A stretch of 64,000 nt of DNA, from NCBI GenBank assembly GCA_002943765.1, contig PQWQ01000008.1, positions 682,001 through 746,000 of the forward strand. The letters run 5' to 3'. The stretch's first letter is position 1, and every line of letters begins with the position of its first letter. The notes beneath the pieces were generated by a model. The model was not told where the DNA came from. It saw only the letters and a program-made list of their open reading frames with translations, and ran no database searches. The position numbers and the translations under genes were made by a program. This document shows, piece by piece, positions 1 through 11,175 of this stretch. Origin of the DNA: Psoroptes ovis (lineage: Eukaryota > Arthropoda > Arachnida > Sarcoptiformes > Psoroptidae).

Positions 1-828
1 TATTCAATTCATTTGGACTGAAGATTCAACATTCAATTTCAATACATTCAATCCAAAACATTTAGCTTTCAACATTGCATGCATGCATTTATTTATTTAT
101 TTATTTATTATTCGTTTATTAACATTTAATATTCATTAAAATCGAATGTAAATTCAAAGCTAAAAAAGCTAAAAGCTAAAACTAAACGAAAATAAACGAA
201 TTTCGGATACCATAGGGGACCCAAATAGGGACCTTAGAGAGGATTATCATCATTATCTTTGTATCGTTCGTTTTTAGTTTCTCAATCTTTTGTTAAATTG
301 ATTTCATTTTGATTGTAACATGGAAAGAACCAATGAACGAACAAAATAGAAAGTATCCAAAAAATAAAAAATAAAAATAATGATTTTAATAATAATTTTC
401 AATCAAAATTGATTTAATCAAATAAAATGGAGTAAAAATAAAGTAAAAAATAAAAAGTTTACGAGTAAAAAAAAAAAATATTAGGTTGTCCCATAAGTTC
501 TTGCCGTTTCTTCGATGATTTTCTACGATAAAAACGGTAAGAACTTATGGGACAACCTAATAATTATAATAAGATGCACTTATTATTTTGGTTTGATTAT
601 TCTTTGATTGTGATTCACAGTGTTATACAAAGAATTTGTGTCCGAATTTTCCCCACAATGGACAATCGTCATACAAATACATTGATTTCAATTTGAAATT
701 TTATGAAGAAATTTCAACGAAAGAATTTTTCGGACATCGATCGACAGACACATACAGTGGATCATAGTGTATAAAAGTGATGAATTTTTTTTTTACAATT
801 ATTTTGTATTATTATTACAGGGTTTCAA
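1..828. other. AT-rich spacer with one MITE
   Basis: No gene is visible. The stretch holds short ATTT/TTTA simple repeats (about 83-120), A-rich low-complexity sequence and one complete 80-bp inverted-repeat element at 481-560. Confidence 0.6.
481..560. mobile_element. MITE, GTCCCATAAG family, complete
   Basis: Starts TTAGGTTGTCCCATAAG and ends with its reverse complement. It is flanked by TA on both sides, as expected of a Tc1/mariner-type insertion. Most of its length is terminal inverted repeat, so it would fold into a hairpin. Confidence 0.85.
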
Positions 829-967
829 GTTTTAATTCAGAGTTTTAAAATTAATTTTCGTAGTTTATAAGTTAATTTTCATAGTTTTGAATGCAATTTT
901 GAACCGTGAAATTACGAAATTCAATTTTAAAACTACGAAAATTAATTTTAAAACTCTGAATTAAAAC
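829..967. repeat. Perfect 38-bp inverted repeat (hairpin)
   Basis: The arm at 829-866 is the exact reverse complement of 930-967, with a 63-base spacer that itself contains weaker copies of the same motif. No clear target-site duplication or known TIR signature was found. Confidence 0.8.
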
Positions 968-1103
968 TTCAATATCTGTATGTAACAATATTATAATACA
1001 TGAATATATTCTTGTATTATAATCATCATTTTTTTTTACCATTCACATAAACTTTTATCATTGACAATTTCATCATCTTTATTTTTATTTTATTTTTATC
1101 TCT

Positions 1104-2310
1104 CCATTTTTGTGGAATTTACTATTGAACGATTTCCTGAAGAGTTATGACTCTGAACATTCTGAGGTCATTGCATATGCCGATGACATAACATTTGTGG
1201 TTAAAGGACCCAATATTGAAGTATTGAACAAAAATATCATTGAATGCTTTAAAAACATACATGATTGGTGTGACAAAGTTAAATTAAAAATAAGCTTACC
1301 TAAAACCAATGTCCTACTGTTGCATAGTGGTTCACGAAACCCATTGTCGTTCAATAATTTACTTGTGAATCCGATCGAATCAGTTAAAATTCTCGGTGTC
1401 TATTTTAAACATCATCGTAACCGTAATAAAATTGATTTCAATTTCCATATACAAAAATCAATCGAAAAATGCACGAGGATAAAACAAGCATTATTTGCTT
1501 ATTGTACAAGAACATCAGGGATAGACTCTCGTAAGAGGCTTATCATTTATAAATCAATTATCTACCCAGCCATCTCTTATGGCAAGGAAATATGGTACCC
1601 ATTTATAAATAATAATAGTAAGAAAAAATTAAATACGCTACAATACAACATTCTTCTACGATGTGTACACGCTTACAAGACAACACCATCATCATGTATT
1701 CACCTATTAGCCCGTACACCTATCCTGACAGACAAAATATACAATCACCTACACACACCACACACAGACACCTTCAACACACGGAAAGAAGCAGTAAACA
1801 ACGCAGACATGAACACCCTACAACAATACATACACAACACAAATAATACATTTCGATTCTTTTTCCCAAATGGAGTTCCAAAAGACTTCAACACAAACAA
1901 ATACACCACACCATTCATAACAAACCATGGTCCTTTCAAGGAATTCCTCCACAGAATTAACCCCACACAACACACTTCTCCACTATGCCCATGCGGTACA
2001 ACACAAACATCTTTACACTTATTACTACATTGTCCACTAACACAACACACACGAACAATTCTCTTTAATGATACAATTACACTTACAAACAAACACAATT
2101 ATGCAAAACTCACACAATTCTGTAAATATATCACACACAACATAATACACAATAACTCACAACATTAAAATACATACATACACAAAATTTGTTTATACGA
2201 GTACATCGTTTCTGAACAATATAATAACCTCACACTAGCATTGTAATTTTAACACTGATGCCATAGTCTTATTGACTTCGCATCATCATTAATCCCAAAA
2301 TTTTATTTAT
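1104..2310 (+). mobile_element. 5'-truncated non-LTR retrotransposon (LINE), reverse transcriptase C-terminal part
   Basis: An open frame (1110-2168; about 352 codons, first codon TTG, not a true start) encodes the C-terminal half of a non-LTR reverse transcriptase. It begins near the conserved WNLLLND stretch, carries the YADD catalytic motif at residues 23-26, continues through the thumb region (KILGVYF, YPAISYG-like segments) and ends with a C-x-C-x7-H-x4-C zinc-knuckle-like motif typical of R1/Jockey-group elements. The 5' UTR, ORF1, endonuclease and first RT motifs are missing, as in 5'-truncated retrocopies. A 3' UTR of about 140 bases follows. The last third of the ORF is strongly A+C rich and G-poor, unlike its flanks. 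The remaining frame is uninterrupted, so the copy may be young. The clade is inferred. Confidence 0.85.
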
Positions 2311-3352
2311 TTATTTATCTTTATTTTTATTTCTTTGTTATGATCCAAAATGAATGAATATTCTGTAGAAAGAACAAGGGGAGAAGATTTCAATTTTTGT
2401 CGCTCCTGAATGTTAGTTGTCCGGAAAGTTTAGAGATTCAATGTAGGGCTGATCGGACACGCATTTCTCGGATAGATTTCGATTTGAGGATGCTTACTCA
2501 TTAAATCTGAAACCGATGAATAATTCAGGATTCAGATCAAATGTATGAATCGAATCAAATATAAATATAATCAAAAATGACCTTATTAAATATGCAATAT
2601 CAAAATATGGAAATATGAAATTATTATCATGATCATCATTATTATTATTAATTAAGATTTGTACTCATTAATTTCGATTTATTTTTATCTGGTGATGGAC
2701 AATCATGTGATCATATGACTGTTTTACATGGTGAAGCTTCCATGATTCACCCGTGATATCCATGGTGTATATAAGAAATATGAATGAGGGCGATATCAAT
2801 CTTATTACTTGGCTTGTATTTTACTTGTATTATATCATTATTAATGATGTTAAGATATGATATTTTTCAATGTAAAATGTTAATGATAATAAAGATATAG
2901 ATAATCATCTTTTTGAAACTCTATCATTTGAATATGAGGTTGTCCTAAAAATTTTGACCTAATTTTCGATTAAAAAACATTTCAACACTGCTTCAATGGT
3001 GAATCATATCAAACCATATTAAAGATGTAAAAAGTGGTAAATGGACAGCCGAATATGCTCCGGTATTCAGTTCGGTTATCTTGAATTAGCCGTCCGTTAA
3101 GTTTGTTCACTTGTTTTAATCAATAAGCACTTGAACTTTTCGGACAACTTAATCATTCACTTATTCATTCACTTACAAATACAGCCAGAAAACAAATCGG
3201 TTATTTCATCCTAAAAATAATACATGGAATATACTATACAAGTGTAAATGGAATTTTCCTGTTCATTTGGAATTATCATTCATTCATTTATTCTTTTTTC
3301 ATATTATTCAATTATTTATTCTTCATATTATTCTTAATAATATTCCTTATAC
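2311..3352. other. Spacer with degraded MITE fragments
   Basis: No gene seen. Fragments matching MITE ends (GTCCGGAAAGTT near 2416; CTTTTCGGACAACTTA near 3135) lack intact partners. The rest is AT-rich low-complexity sequence. Confidence 0.5.
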
Positions 3353-3356
3353 TTAA

Positions 3357-3503
3357 CCCTTAGAACTCGAAGCAAACACAGCGCAAGCAAGCCAGCAGCT
3401 CGACAATTTTTCATACTCATGTAAAATGGTGCCTGAGGGGCGCCTATCGAGTTTCTGCAATATATCTTATGGTGAGTTATGCTCACCGCTCGAGTTTTAA
3501 GGG
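3357..3503. mobile_element. piggyBac-type MITE with TTAA target sites
   Basis: The 147-bp element is flanked by TTAA on both sides (3353-3356 and 3504-3507). It starts CCCTTAGAACTCG and ends CGAGTTTTAAGGG, the CCC...GGG termini and TTAA duplication of piggyBac elements. The interior is clearly more GC-rich than its surroundings. A related segment lies near 22170-22258. No transposase is present. Confidence 0.75.
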
Positions 3504-3745
3504 TTAATATTATATTCAAGGTTATTATTCATTTTAATGAATACATTCATAAATTTTTGCAATTCTGTAATCAAAAAATTTCGTAATCAAAAATTATTCT
3601 TTGTAACAAAACAAAGAATTTTGAAGGTATCCATTTTACCCAATCAATATTCCTAGAGAGAGAAAATATTATAAGAAATGTTAAGACGTATTCATCCAAA
3701 ATTCTTTGACGATTGAAGAATATCGTCTAAGAATATTGTTTGATA

Positions 3746-3828
3746 TTAGGTTGTCCCATAAGTTCTTGCCGTTTTTTAAATTTTTTTTTTTCATTCGAAA
3801 AACGACAAGAACTTATGATACAACCTAA
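3746..3828. mobile_element. MITE, GTCCCATAAG family
   Basis: The left end TTAGGTTGTCCCATAAG pairs with a right end in which two bases have changed (GATACAACCTAA). The loop is a T-run. Confidence 0.8.
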
Positions 3829-4444
3829 CAGTTCATTTAAGCACCTCTGCATACATACACATGGAGTACATCCATCCAAAGAGTGTCAAAAGCATCATTA
3901 AACAAGGTGGATGACTGCGATTGATGACGATCAGCGAGGTAGGGATGCGTATGGATGGATGCATATTGATGGATGCTGGTGGATGGATGCCATTCGTTTG
4001 TCGTGGATGTGTGCAGTCGAACGTATTCAAAGGGTTATATTAAATGATGATGATGGTGATAATGATAATGATGAAATTTTCAAAATTTTCAAAATTTCAA
4101 AATTTTTCGAATTCAAATTAAATCATCTTGAAACAATTGGTAAATGAACCTTGAATTTGACTGAAATTCAGTTGAAATTCTTTGATTTAAATCATTGATA
4201 ATTGAACATAACGGGGGTGATATATGACAGATTATTTCAGTTGAAACATTTTCTCAGCTTATTTGGACTGATTTGATTCAATTCTTGGTTCAATTATTGA
4301 TTCAAATCGCTTCAAATATGTTAAATGGCTCAAATAATTCAATGATTGATTGATTGATCGAATCGAATCGATTCGATTGATCGTTTGATTTTGAATCAAT
4401 GAATGAATCAATAAACATGTCGAAATCGATATTTATTTGATCAA

Positions 4445-4525
4445 GGGTTTGGCAACTAAATAATTGCGTATTTTGTCATGGACTTTTGGTGTTAAAATCC
4501 GCAATTACTTTTCGGCCAACCCCCC
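4445..4525. mobile_element. mellifera-type mariner MITE
   Basis: The ends read GGTTTGGCAACTAAATAATTGCG on the left and, in reverse complement, GGTTGGCCGAAAAGTAATTGCGG on the right. Both resemble the TIRs of mellifera-subfamily mariner elements (GGTTGGCAACTAAGTAATTGCGG). The element is about 81 bp and has no transposase. Confidence 0.7.
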
Positions 4526-5576
4526 AGAATATTTCACCAAACACGAATAAAAATAATTTCAAATCAATCGAATTGAATTGAATTGAATAGAATTGAAACA
4601 AATCGATATCAATCATTTTGGGATACAACACAACCAGCATTTAGTGAGTAGCTGAAAACCTTAAATACCTTTGCTTTTGGTTTGGTGAATAAATTTCACA
4701 AATTTTCGAGCAGAAATTTGAATGTACAGAATTTACGAAATTATTTTCTTGGCAAAAAGCAAAAATTTCGCATACGTATTTTATGAAATTTCGCATACCA
4801 GAGAATAATCTACAAAGAATATTCTTGAATCCTCGATACAATCATTATTCTGGTGTACATACGAATTCGGTATGCATATATTCAATGCCGAAATAATCAA
4901 TATGGAAATATGCAGAATCTATACGCGCCAGAATATATTTAAACTGGAATAATAAATACAAATTGGTAACATTCACACAAGAATATTCTTCTTCCAAATA
5001 TTTTGTTTTCGAAATATAATTTTTTTGTTTAGAGAGTTTGTCGTCGTTGTTATTTGTGAAATAATAATGACAATAAACGAATTTTAAAATAATCAAAATG
5101 AACGAATTGGACGAAATTCAAATAATGATAATAAACGAATCGATCAATCGTTTTTTAGCGTTTTCATTTTTTGAAGGTTTCGGGGAAATGTAATTTAATT
5201 TGTGGATTTTTTTTTTTTTTTTTTTTTGTTTTTCAATAACATTTATCCTTGATAGTTTCTCGGTAAATTTTTCCATTTTTAACAGAAATATTCTTCTTGG
5301 TTATACAACATGTATATGATTACTACTCATTTGGTAATCATATTAATAATAATAATTTATCATTGAATTATTCTATCATTTTGAATATATGAATGTTGAA
5401 TATATGAATTTTCAATGATTAATTCAATTTTGAATATTCAATATTCATATATTTGTTTCTTGTATATATTATTCAAAAAATATGGCCATTAAAAATTTGA
5501 GAAAGAATGGAAAAAAAAAAATCAATTCAATTCAATTCAATCAATTTTAATAATCATTATTATCATTTTCGATCGA

Positions 5577-5647
5577 ATTGTCCGAAAAGTTTTCAATCAT
5601 AATCAATGGATGTTTCCATTGAATATCGTTGAAAACTTTTCGGACAA
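5577..5647. mobile_element. MITE, GTCCGAAAAG family, degenerate
   Basis: The inverted ends TTGTCCGAAAAGTTTTC and GAAAACTTTTCGGACAA enclose about 35 bases. The outer TTAGG part of the TIR is eroded. Confidence 0.65.
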
Positions 5648-6752
5648 ACATTTTTTTCAATTTTCTTATTTGTATTCTTTATTAAATTTGAATATTTGAA
5701 AAAACAAATAAATCGGAAAAGAAATTCATTGATTTAATCATAGTTGAATCGATCCAAGAGTCTGAAAATCTTTTCTGGGTACAGAATTCATTGAAAATCA
5801 TTATTTAAATATATTTTCTAAGGTCGTTAATGAATGAATATTTTGTAAAAGCGAAAAAAAACGCAAAAATTCGCTTAAGAAATTCAAACAAATGAATCGA
5901 GGAATTTGTCGTTTGTGTTTAATTGAATTTTGAATTAAATGTTTGCGATCAATTTTCGCCGATCGCAAACAACTGAATTAATGCGAAATTTCCATTCAAA
6001 AAAAAAAGAAATGCTGCGATTCGTTATCTTCCGTTATCCGAGATAACCAATAATAAATGAGTGGATAATTAATATTATGTTAATTAATCAATTTTAATTA
6101 AAAAATTTTTTTATATAATAATAATGATGATAGTGATAATAATAATGGTGATAAGATAAGCCGTGAAATACTGAAATCTCTCTCGAAAATTTTCCAATTC
6201 ATTTGAAACAAAAGTAAATAAATGAAATGAAATGATAAGAATGATAAACAAATGAATTATAAATACATAACCCTTTGAATACCCGAATTTTGTTTATTCA
6301 TTTTGAGATAAAACGAATTGTTATCTATGAATATTTATTTTAAATATTCACCCCTTCCGTAATTACCACATTTTCATTTCCCATTACACTTTTGGACTCG
6401 CTATTTGGCGCAATAACTTTGACATTTGCTGAGTTATGATCGGGAGCCATGCAATAACTCGAGTGCAATTAAACCCTTACCACTCACACTGACACGCATT
6501 CTACGCATTGAATATATTTCTAGCATCATCTATCGATACTCTTAAAATTATTTATTAATTAAAAATTTTGTATCATTTGCCGCTAATCAATTTTGCATTT
6601 TATTCAATCATCAAATTAATCATTGATTGGTTAATTATTGCTTGATTTAGTTTAATTATAATCGAATTTAAATATTATTTGAGCTAGAAACTGGAAGAAA
6701 ATATTTCAATAATCCCAAAGGTATTCATTCATTGACCATTAGTATTTAGTAA

Positions 6753-8711
6753 TCAGTAATGATGATAATGTTTATCATTATGATAACCGCTATAATCACC
6801 ACCACCATCATCTTCATCATCATGTCCACCTTTACCATAACCATGATAGCCATCACCACCACCATGATGATAACCATGATGTTCAACATCATAATATGCA
6901 TGTGCTGCATTATGTGATTGTAATCCAGGTTCATTTGAATGTATTTTTGCTCGAAAACCTTTTTTATCGGCCACATATTCTACCACACGTTTACGGCCAT
7001 CTTTATCATGTAATGAATAGTGTCCATGCTACATTTTTACAAAGAAATTTCCACGGAAAATTGACAAATTCATCATTATTAATTAATTAATCAAAATTAA
7101 TTAAAACAAAATGAGAATACCACCTACCACATTACCATAATCATCACCAGATTCATGGCGTGAATTTTTACCACCATAACCATCTTCAATTTCGTATCCG
7201 AATTTATATGGATGTGGCTATATTATTATTAATTAGGATGGAAATTGAAATTAATTAAAAAATTTTCAAATATTAGGTTGTCCCATAAGTTCTTGCCGTT
7301 TTTCGAATTAAAAATGAATTAAAAAACGGCAAGAACTTATGGGACAACCTAATAATTTATTAACCCTTTCACTAGATAACACTAGATAATATTCAGGGGG
7401 GAAAAAGAGGTGTGAAAGAGAAAATTTTGGTGCATTTGTGAGCACCATCCGAATCGAAATGAATTTCAATTTGTTAGGCCACTTTTTAGGTCATTTTTGA
7501 TTGAATTCCCCGATCAAAGATTCAAAGATCCAATAATTGATCAATTTGATTATTGAATCTTTGAATCAATATGATTCGCAATACTTTAATCATTATTGAA
7601 GCACATTGCTACATTCACTCGGCAAACAAAATAAATGGACAATTGACTGTGAAATAGTGAAAGGGTTATAGCCTAAAAGGGGAGTAGTTGTGGGGCAACC
7701 TTAAATCAAAACTGAAATCAAAAAGAATTCCTTTTAAAAAAAATTCAATTTCATACAATCAATTCATTCATTCTCTCTGTGTGTTTGATTAAATTTAAAT
7801 TATTTTGTTTCAAATTTCATTTTGAACAATCTAATGTGATGGTGCCTAGCGAATAGCCTATTTCCAGCTATTCAAGCGGCGACCCTAACGAAATTATAAT
7901 TGTATAGTACAATATTTTGGTTAGTAACAAACAAACAACAAATAAATGTGTTGGTCTGTGTATGTCAATAGACAATGAAATGAAATGTCACCCAAAAAAA
8001 AAAAAATAAAATAAAAAAAATCAATTTAATAATAATTATAAAATATTAATTTCATTATATCGAAACAACTAAATACTGAAAATAAAATGAAATGAAAGGG
8101 TTGTTATGCTGTTGATATGGGCTAAAATGATACAGAATTTTTTTTTCAGTATCGAATTTTTCATTCATTTATATTTTTCATCAAATTTCAAATGTCAATT
8201 GAAATTGGATTTTTTTTCTGCTTTGTTTGAAAATGTTGGACCTTGTATTTTTTTTTTTTTTTTTTTTTTTTGGACCCAATAATGAGAGAATGGATGAATG
8301 AAATTTGAAATTTTTCGGGTTGGTGGCAGTGGTGGTCGTGGTGATGATGGCTGTGGAGGTTCGCTAAGGTTATTTGGACATTTTTTTTTTTTTTTGGACA
8401 TTCTTTGGACATTTCAAAGCATTTTGTAAAGGGTTATTGTTGGTTAACAAGGCTTAATAACAAAGAAATAAACGCTTAAAAAAGGTTGTGAAAGGGTTAA
8501 TTGGAATATTTTAGAAAAATAAAATTTGAAAGATTAAAATAAATAAATAATTTACCTTATGTTTACCACTATAATAATGATCATCATGATGATCATGTTT
8601 ACCATAATGGCTTAAACATTGATGTATTTGTATTAATTGCAGTAATAATAATAAAACAATTGAAAATGAGAGCGTTGAAGATTTCGGAATATTTTCAATT
8701 ATCATCATCAT
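6753..8711 (-). CDS. Cuticle protein with chitin-binding Rebers-Riddiford domain, secreted
   Basis: Three exons: 8711-8556, 7217-7128 and 7028-6753. All junctions are phase 0, giving a 173-residue protein. Residues 1-33 form a signal peptide with a hydrophobic leucine-rich core. The Chitin_bind_4 domain covers about residues 53-122: PHPYKFGYEIEDGYGGKNSRH, then GHYSLHDKDGRKRVVEYVADKKGF, close to the arachnid consensus. The C-terminal 60 residues are rich in His, Gly, Asp and Tyr, as in tick and mite exoskeleton proteins, where such tails are thought to crosslink or bind metal. The domain binds chitin fibres in the extracellular cuticle. Intron 1 is long (1,338 bp) and has been invaded by a mariner-type and a piggyBac-type MITE; intron 2 is 99 bp. 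Family assignment is firm; the exact RR subclass is not. Confidence 0.9.
7273..7352. mobile_element. MITE, GTCCCATAAG family, complete, in cuticle gene intron 1
   Basis: Perfect TTAGGTTGTCCCATAAG...CTTATGGGACAACCTAA ends with TA on both sides, 80 bp. Confidence 0.85.
7364..7665. mobile_element. piggyBac-type MITE in cuticle gene intron 1
   Basis: Preceded by TTAA and followed by TTAT (one change from TTAA). The termini are CCCTTTCACTA and TAGTGAAAGGG. About 302 bp, non-coding. An isolated end of the same type (GTGAAAGGGTTAA) lies near 8490-8502. Confidence 0.6.
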
Positions 8712-9510
8712 AATTTCTCCTCAATTATTATTAATTTTGAAATTTGATTAATTACAAATGATTAATCATGAATAAATTAATTATAATCAATCAAAATAAC
8801 GCACAATTAACCATTGATCAACAATCAACAAAGGCACACACAAACAATTCTGTAGACACCAACAATTCCGACGATCAAAATGTATTTTGTTCTAAAAACA
8901 GAAGAAAAAAAGGGATAAACTTGAATTTCAATCAATACAATACAACACCACATTAACAATAATAATCATAATCATAATCATAATAATAATCAATTTGAAA
9001 TATGTGTCAATTTGAAATTTGTATGAATCGTGACATTCAAAGTAAATATTTTTTCAAATATTTATTCATTTTGTAAATCATTCAAACCCGAAATGAAATG
9101 TCTTTGGTTTTTATATGAAAATTTAAAGATTTTCAGGCAAAATTTCAAATTTTTCAATTTTTGAAAAATTTCAAAAATTCAAAAAGAGACTTTATTTTTG
9201 ATTTTATTGGCATTCAAAATGTGTGAACGAAAATTGAAAGTCGAAGCAAAAATCAATCAATCAATCAATCAAATAACAATCAATTTGGATATTTGGAAAT
9301 TGGAATTCGTGTGATTTTCGTTCAAAATGGAACCAAACAACAATTTTAAAAAACATTACAACAACAACAACAACATGGTACCATATGGAATGGTGACATT
9401 TTGAAAAATGTTTCATTTTGAATTTTTTTTGAATTTTTGCCATAAGAATTTATTGAAAAAAATTTGTCAGCAAATCAAAGTTGTTTGCGGGGGAGAAATT
9501 TGGCGGGGCA

Positions 9511-9562
9511 AATTTCCAGTGAAATTTTGACTGAAAATTCCATCAAAATTTCACTGGAAATT
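9511..9562. repeat. Perfect 20-bp hairpin
   Basis: 9511-9530 is the exact reverse complement of 9543-9562, with a 12-base loop. It could be a MITE remnant or a transcribed hairpin. Confidence 0.75.
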
Positions 9563-9687
9563 GACACATTTAAAATTGCCAAAATGGCCCAGGCTGGCCT
9601 AGGGTAAATGGCCACGAATGTGGCCAAAATGTGCATCAAAGATGCAAAGTTGATCATAATCAAATTTGCATATTTTTTTTCGTAATA

Positions 9688-9770
9688 TTAGGTTGTCCCA
9701 TAAGTTCTTACCGTTTTTTTAGATTTTTTTTTTTCATTCTAAAAACGGCAAGAACTTATGGGACAACGAA
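9688..9770. mobile_element. MITE, GTCCCATAAG family
   Basis: Left end TTAGGTTGTCCCATAAGTTC. The right end reads CTTATGGGACAACGAAA, so its outer bases are mutated. T-rich loop. Confidence 0.8.
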
Positions 9771-9977
9771 ATAGTTTTGAACGGTTCTTTGGGCCATGTC
9801 AAAAATAAATGAAACTTTAAGAGGCATTTGCCCTTGGCTGTGATTTTTATTTTTTATTTTTTTTGCGAGCGAACGAAACTTTTGCCTGTCAACACTGATA
9901 AATGGATTCGAAATTGATTTTCGAAATTTCACCAATCATCACTAATCATTATCATCACCGAATCATCAAATCAAAAA

Positions 9978-10147
9978 TGTATGCGTTTCTAAACTATTTT
10001 TGACATCGAATACATTCTCGAGATGGAATGAAAATAGCCGCAAGGTTTGACAAAATATTTGTGACAATTTTCAAATTGGGAAGGTGTGATTTCTCTTTGT
10101 GGTAATAGGGTCATCGAAAGAAATTGTCCAAAGGTTGAGAAACACTG
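9978..10147. mobile_element. hAT-like MITE (degenerate left end)
   Basis: The right end AAGGTTGAGAAACACTG is a classic hAT-type terminus. The candidate left end GTATGCGTTTCTAAACT is a diverged partner. About 170 bp, non-coding. Confidence 0.45.
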
Positions 10148-10583
10148 ATCATATTAATAATAATTATTGATTGATTTGATTATTATTATAATTGATTTAA
10201 TAATCGAAGAATTCATCCCTCATAAATCGCTTGATAAATAATCTGATTATATTCAAGGCATTTGGAAGTATTGGAATACATCTTGAAATCAATCAAGTGA
10301 TAATTGAAATGGATAGATATTAATTTTGAAATCTTTTAATTTTCTTACAAGTGATGACGAACAGTTTTTTTTTTGAACAGAAATAATATTAATATTTTGT
10401 AAATTTAGAAATTATTTCGATGAATAATAATATTAATTATTTTATTAATATCAATATTTTAATGTGTTATGATAAACAAAAACAAATGAACGGTGTGTGT
10501 GTACAAATAAACAAAATGTGTTCTATTGACAAAAAGCAAAATCAAGCTTTATATACTATGCTAAATGCTTGATAATCATTTCA

Positions 10584-10931
10584 TTAATCATCACTGGTCA
10601 AAACATTATGTTCAATTTCAACAAATAAACAATTCATTTCGTGTGTAGTACACACAATAGCTTCATTGAGGGTAACATGCTGACCATTAAATTGCCCCAA
10701 CTTTAAATCTGATGGTCATTGTTGATAATCAATTTGATAATTGTATTTTGCAAATTTTCGCTGACCTATCCTAGTATTTGTGATCGTGTTTTCAATGGTA
10801 GTTGATTCAATAAAGTTATTTGATATGTCTGATATTGTTTGTTCTGCGACACATGACCCCTCTGTTGGGTTTTTAGGCCATTTTTTCTTTCGTTTTTTCA
10901 TTTTTTCTTTGTTTTTCCAACTGGGTTTCAA
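10584..10931 (-). pseudogene. Interrupted ORF of a possible LTR-retroelement relic
   Basis: A minus-strand frame runs 348 nt with one in-frame TGA at 10718-10716: 71 codons, stop, then 43 codons ending in ...LTSDD. The first ATG is at 10901. The first part is Lys-rich (KKRKKKWPK), the second is compositionally normal protein. Just upstream (10933-10944, minus strand) TGGTGGCAGAGG resembles a primer-binding site for the 3' end of initiator Met-tRNA (TGGTAGCAGAGC from memory, 10 of 12 matching). I do not recognise the peptide as a known gag. A decayed retroelement start is the likeliest reading; a diverged host gene with a stop is the alternative. Confidence 0.35.
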
Positions 10932-10944
10932 ACCTCTGCCACCA

Positions 10945-11175
10945 TGTAATGCATCAGTACTTTGAGTAATTAAATGATTTTATCTCAATTAAAAACAAAC
11001 AAACAATTAACGAAAAAAATAATTGAAATCAACGAACAGCGTGGTATGCGGTGATGGTCATGTAGATGATGATGATGTGAATCGCTTTGTGAGCGTAGAC
11101 TGTGAATGATGATGAAGCGGCGTGTGTGTGAGTGCACTGATTTATTTTTCTGTAACCGGACATGCGATTTTAACA
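10945..11175 (-). repeat. Possible LTR upstream of the interrupted ORF
   Basis: On the minus strand this segment begins TGTTAAAATC and ends GCATTACA, i.e. TG...CA, directly abutting the PBS-like TGGTGGCAGAGG. It contains AAATAAA, a possible polyadenylation signal. No second LTR is found downstream in the window, so the call rests on the ends and PBS only. Confidence 0.25.

Larger units (their letters stand above)
3829..6752. other. AT-rich spacer, no gene
   Basis: Contains a GGATGG-rich degenerate repeat at about 3910-4000, a mariner-like MITE (4445-4525), a short TIR element (5577-5647) and a possible TTAA element remnant with ends near 6266 and 6475. No open frame shows coding character. 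Confidence 0.5.
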
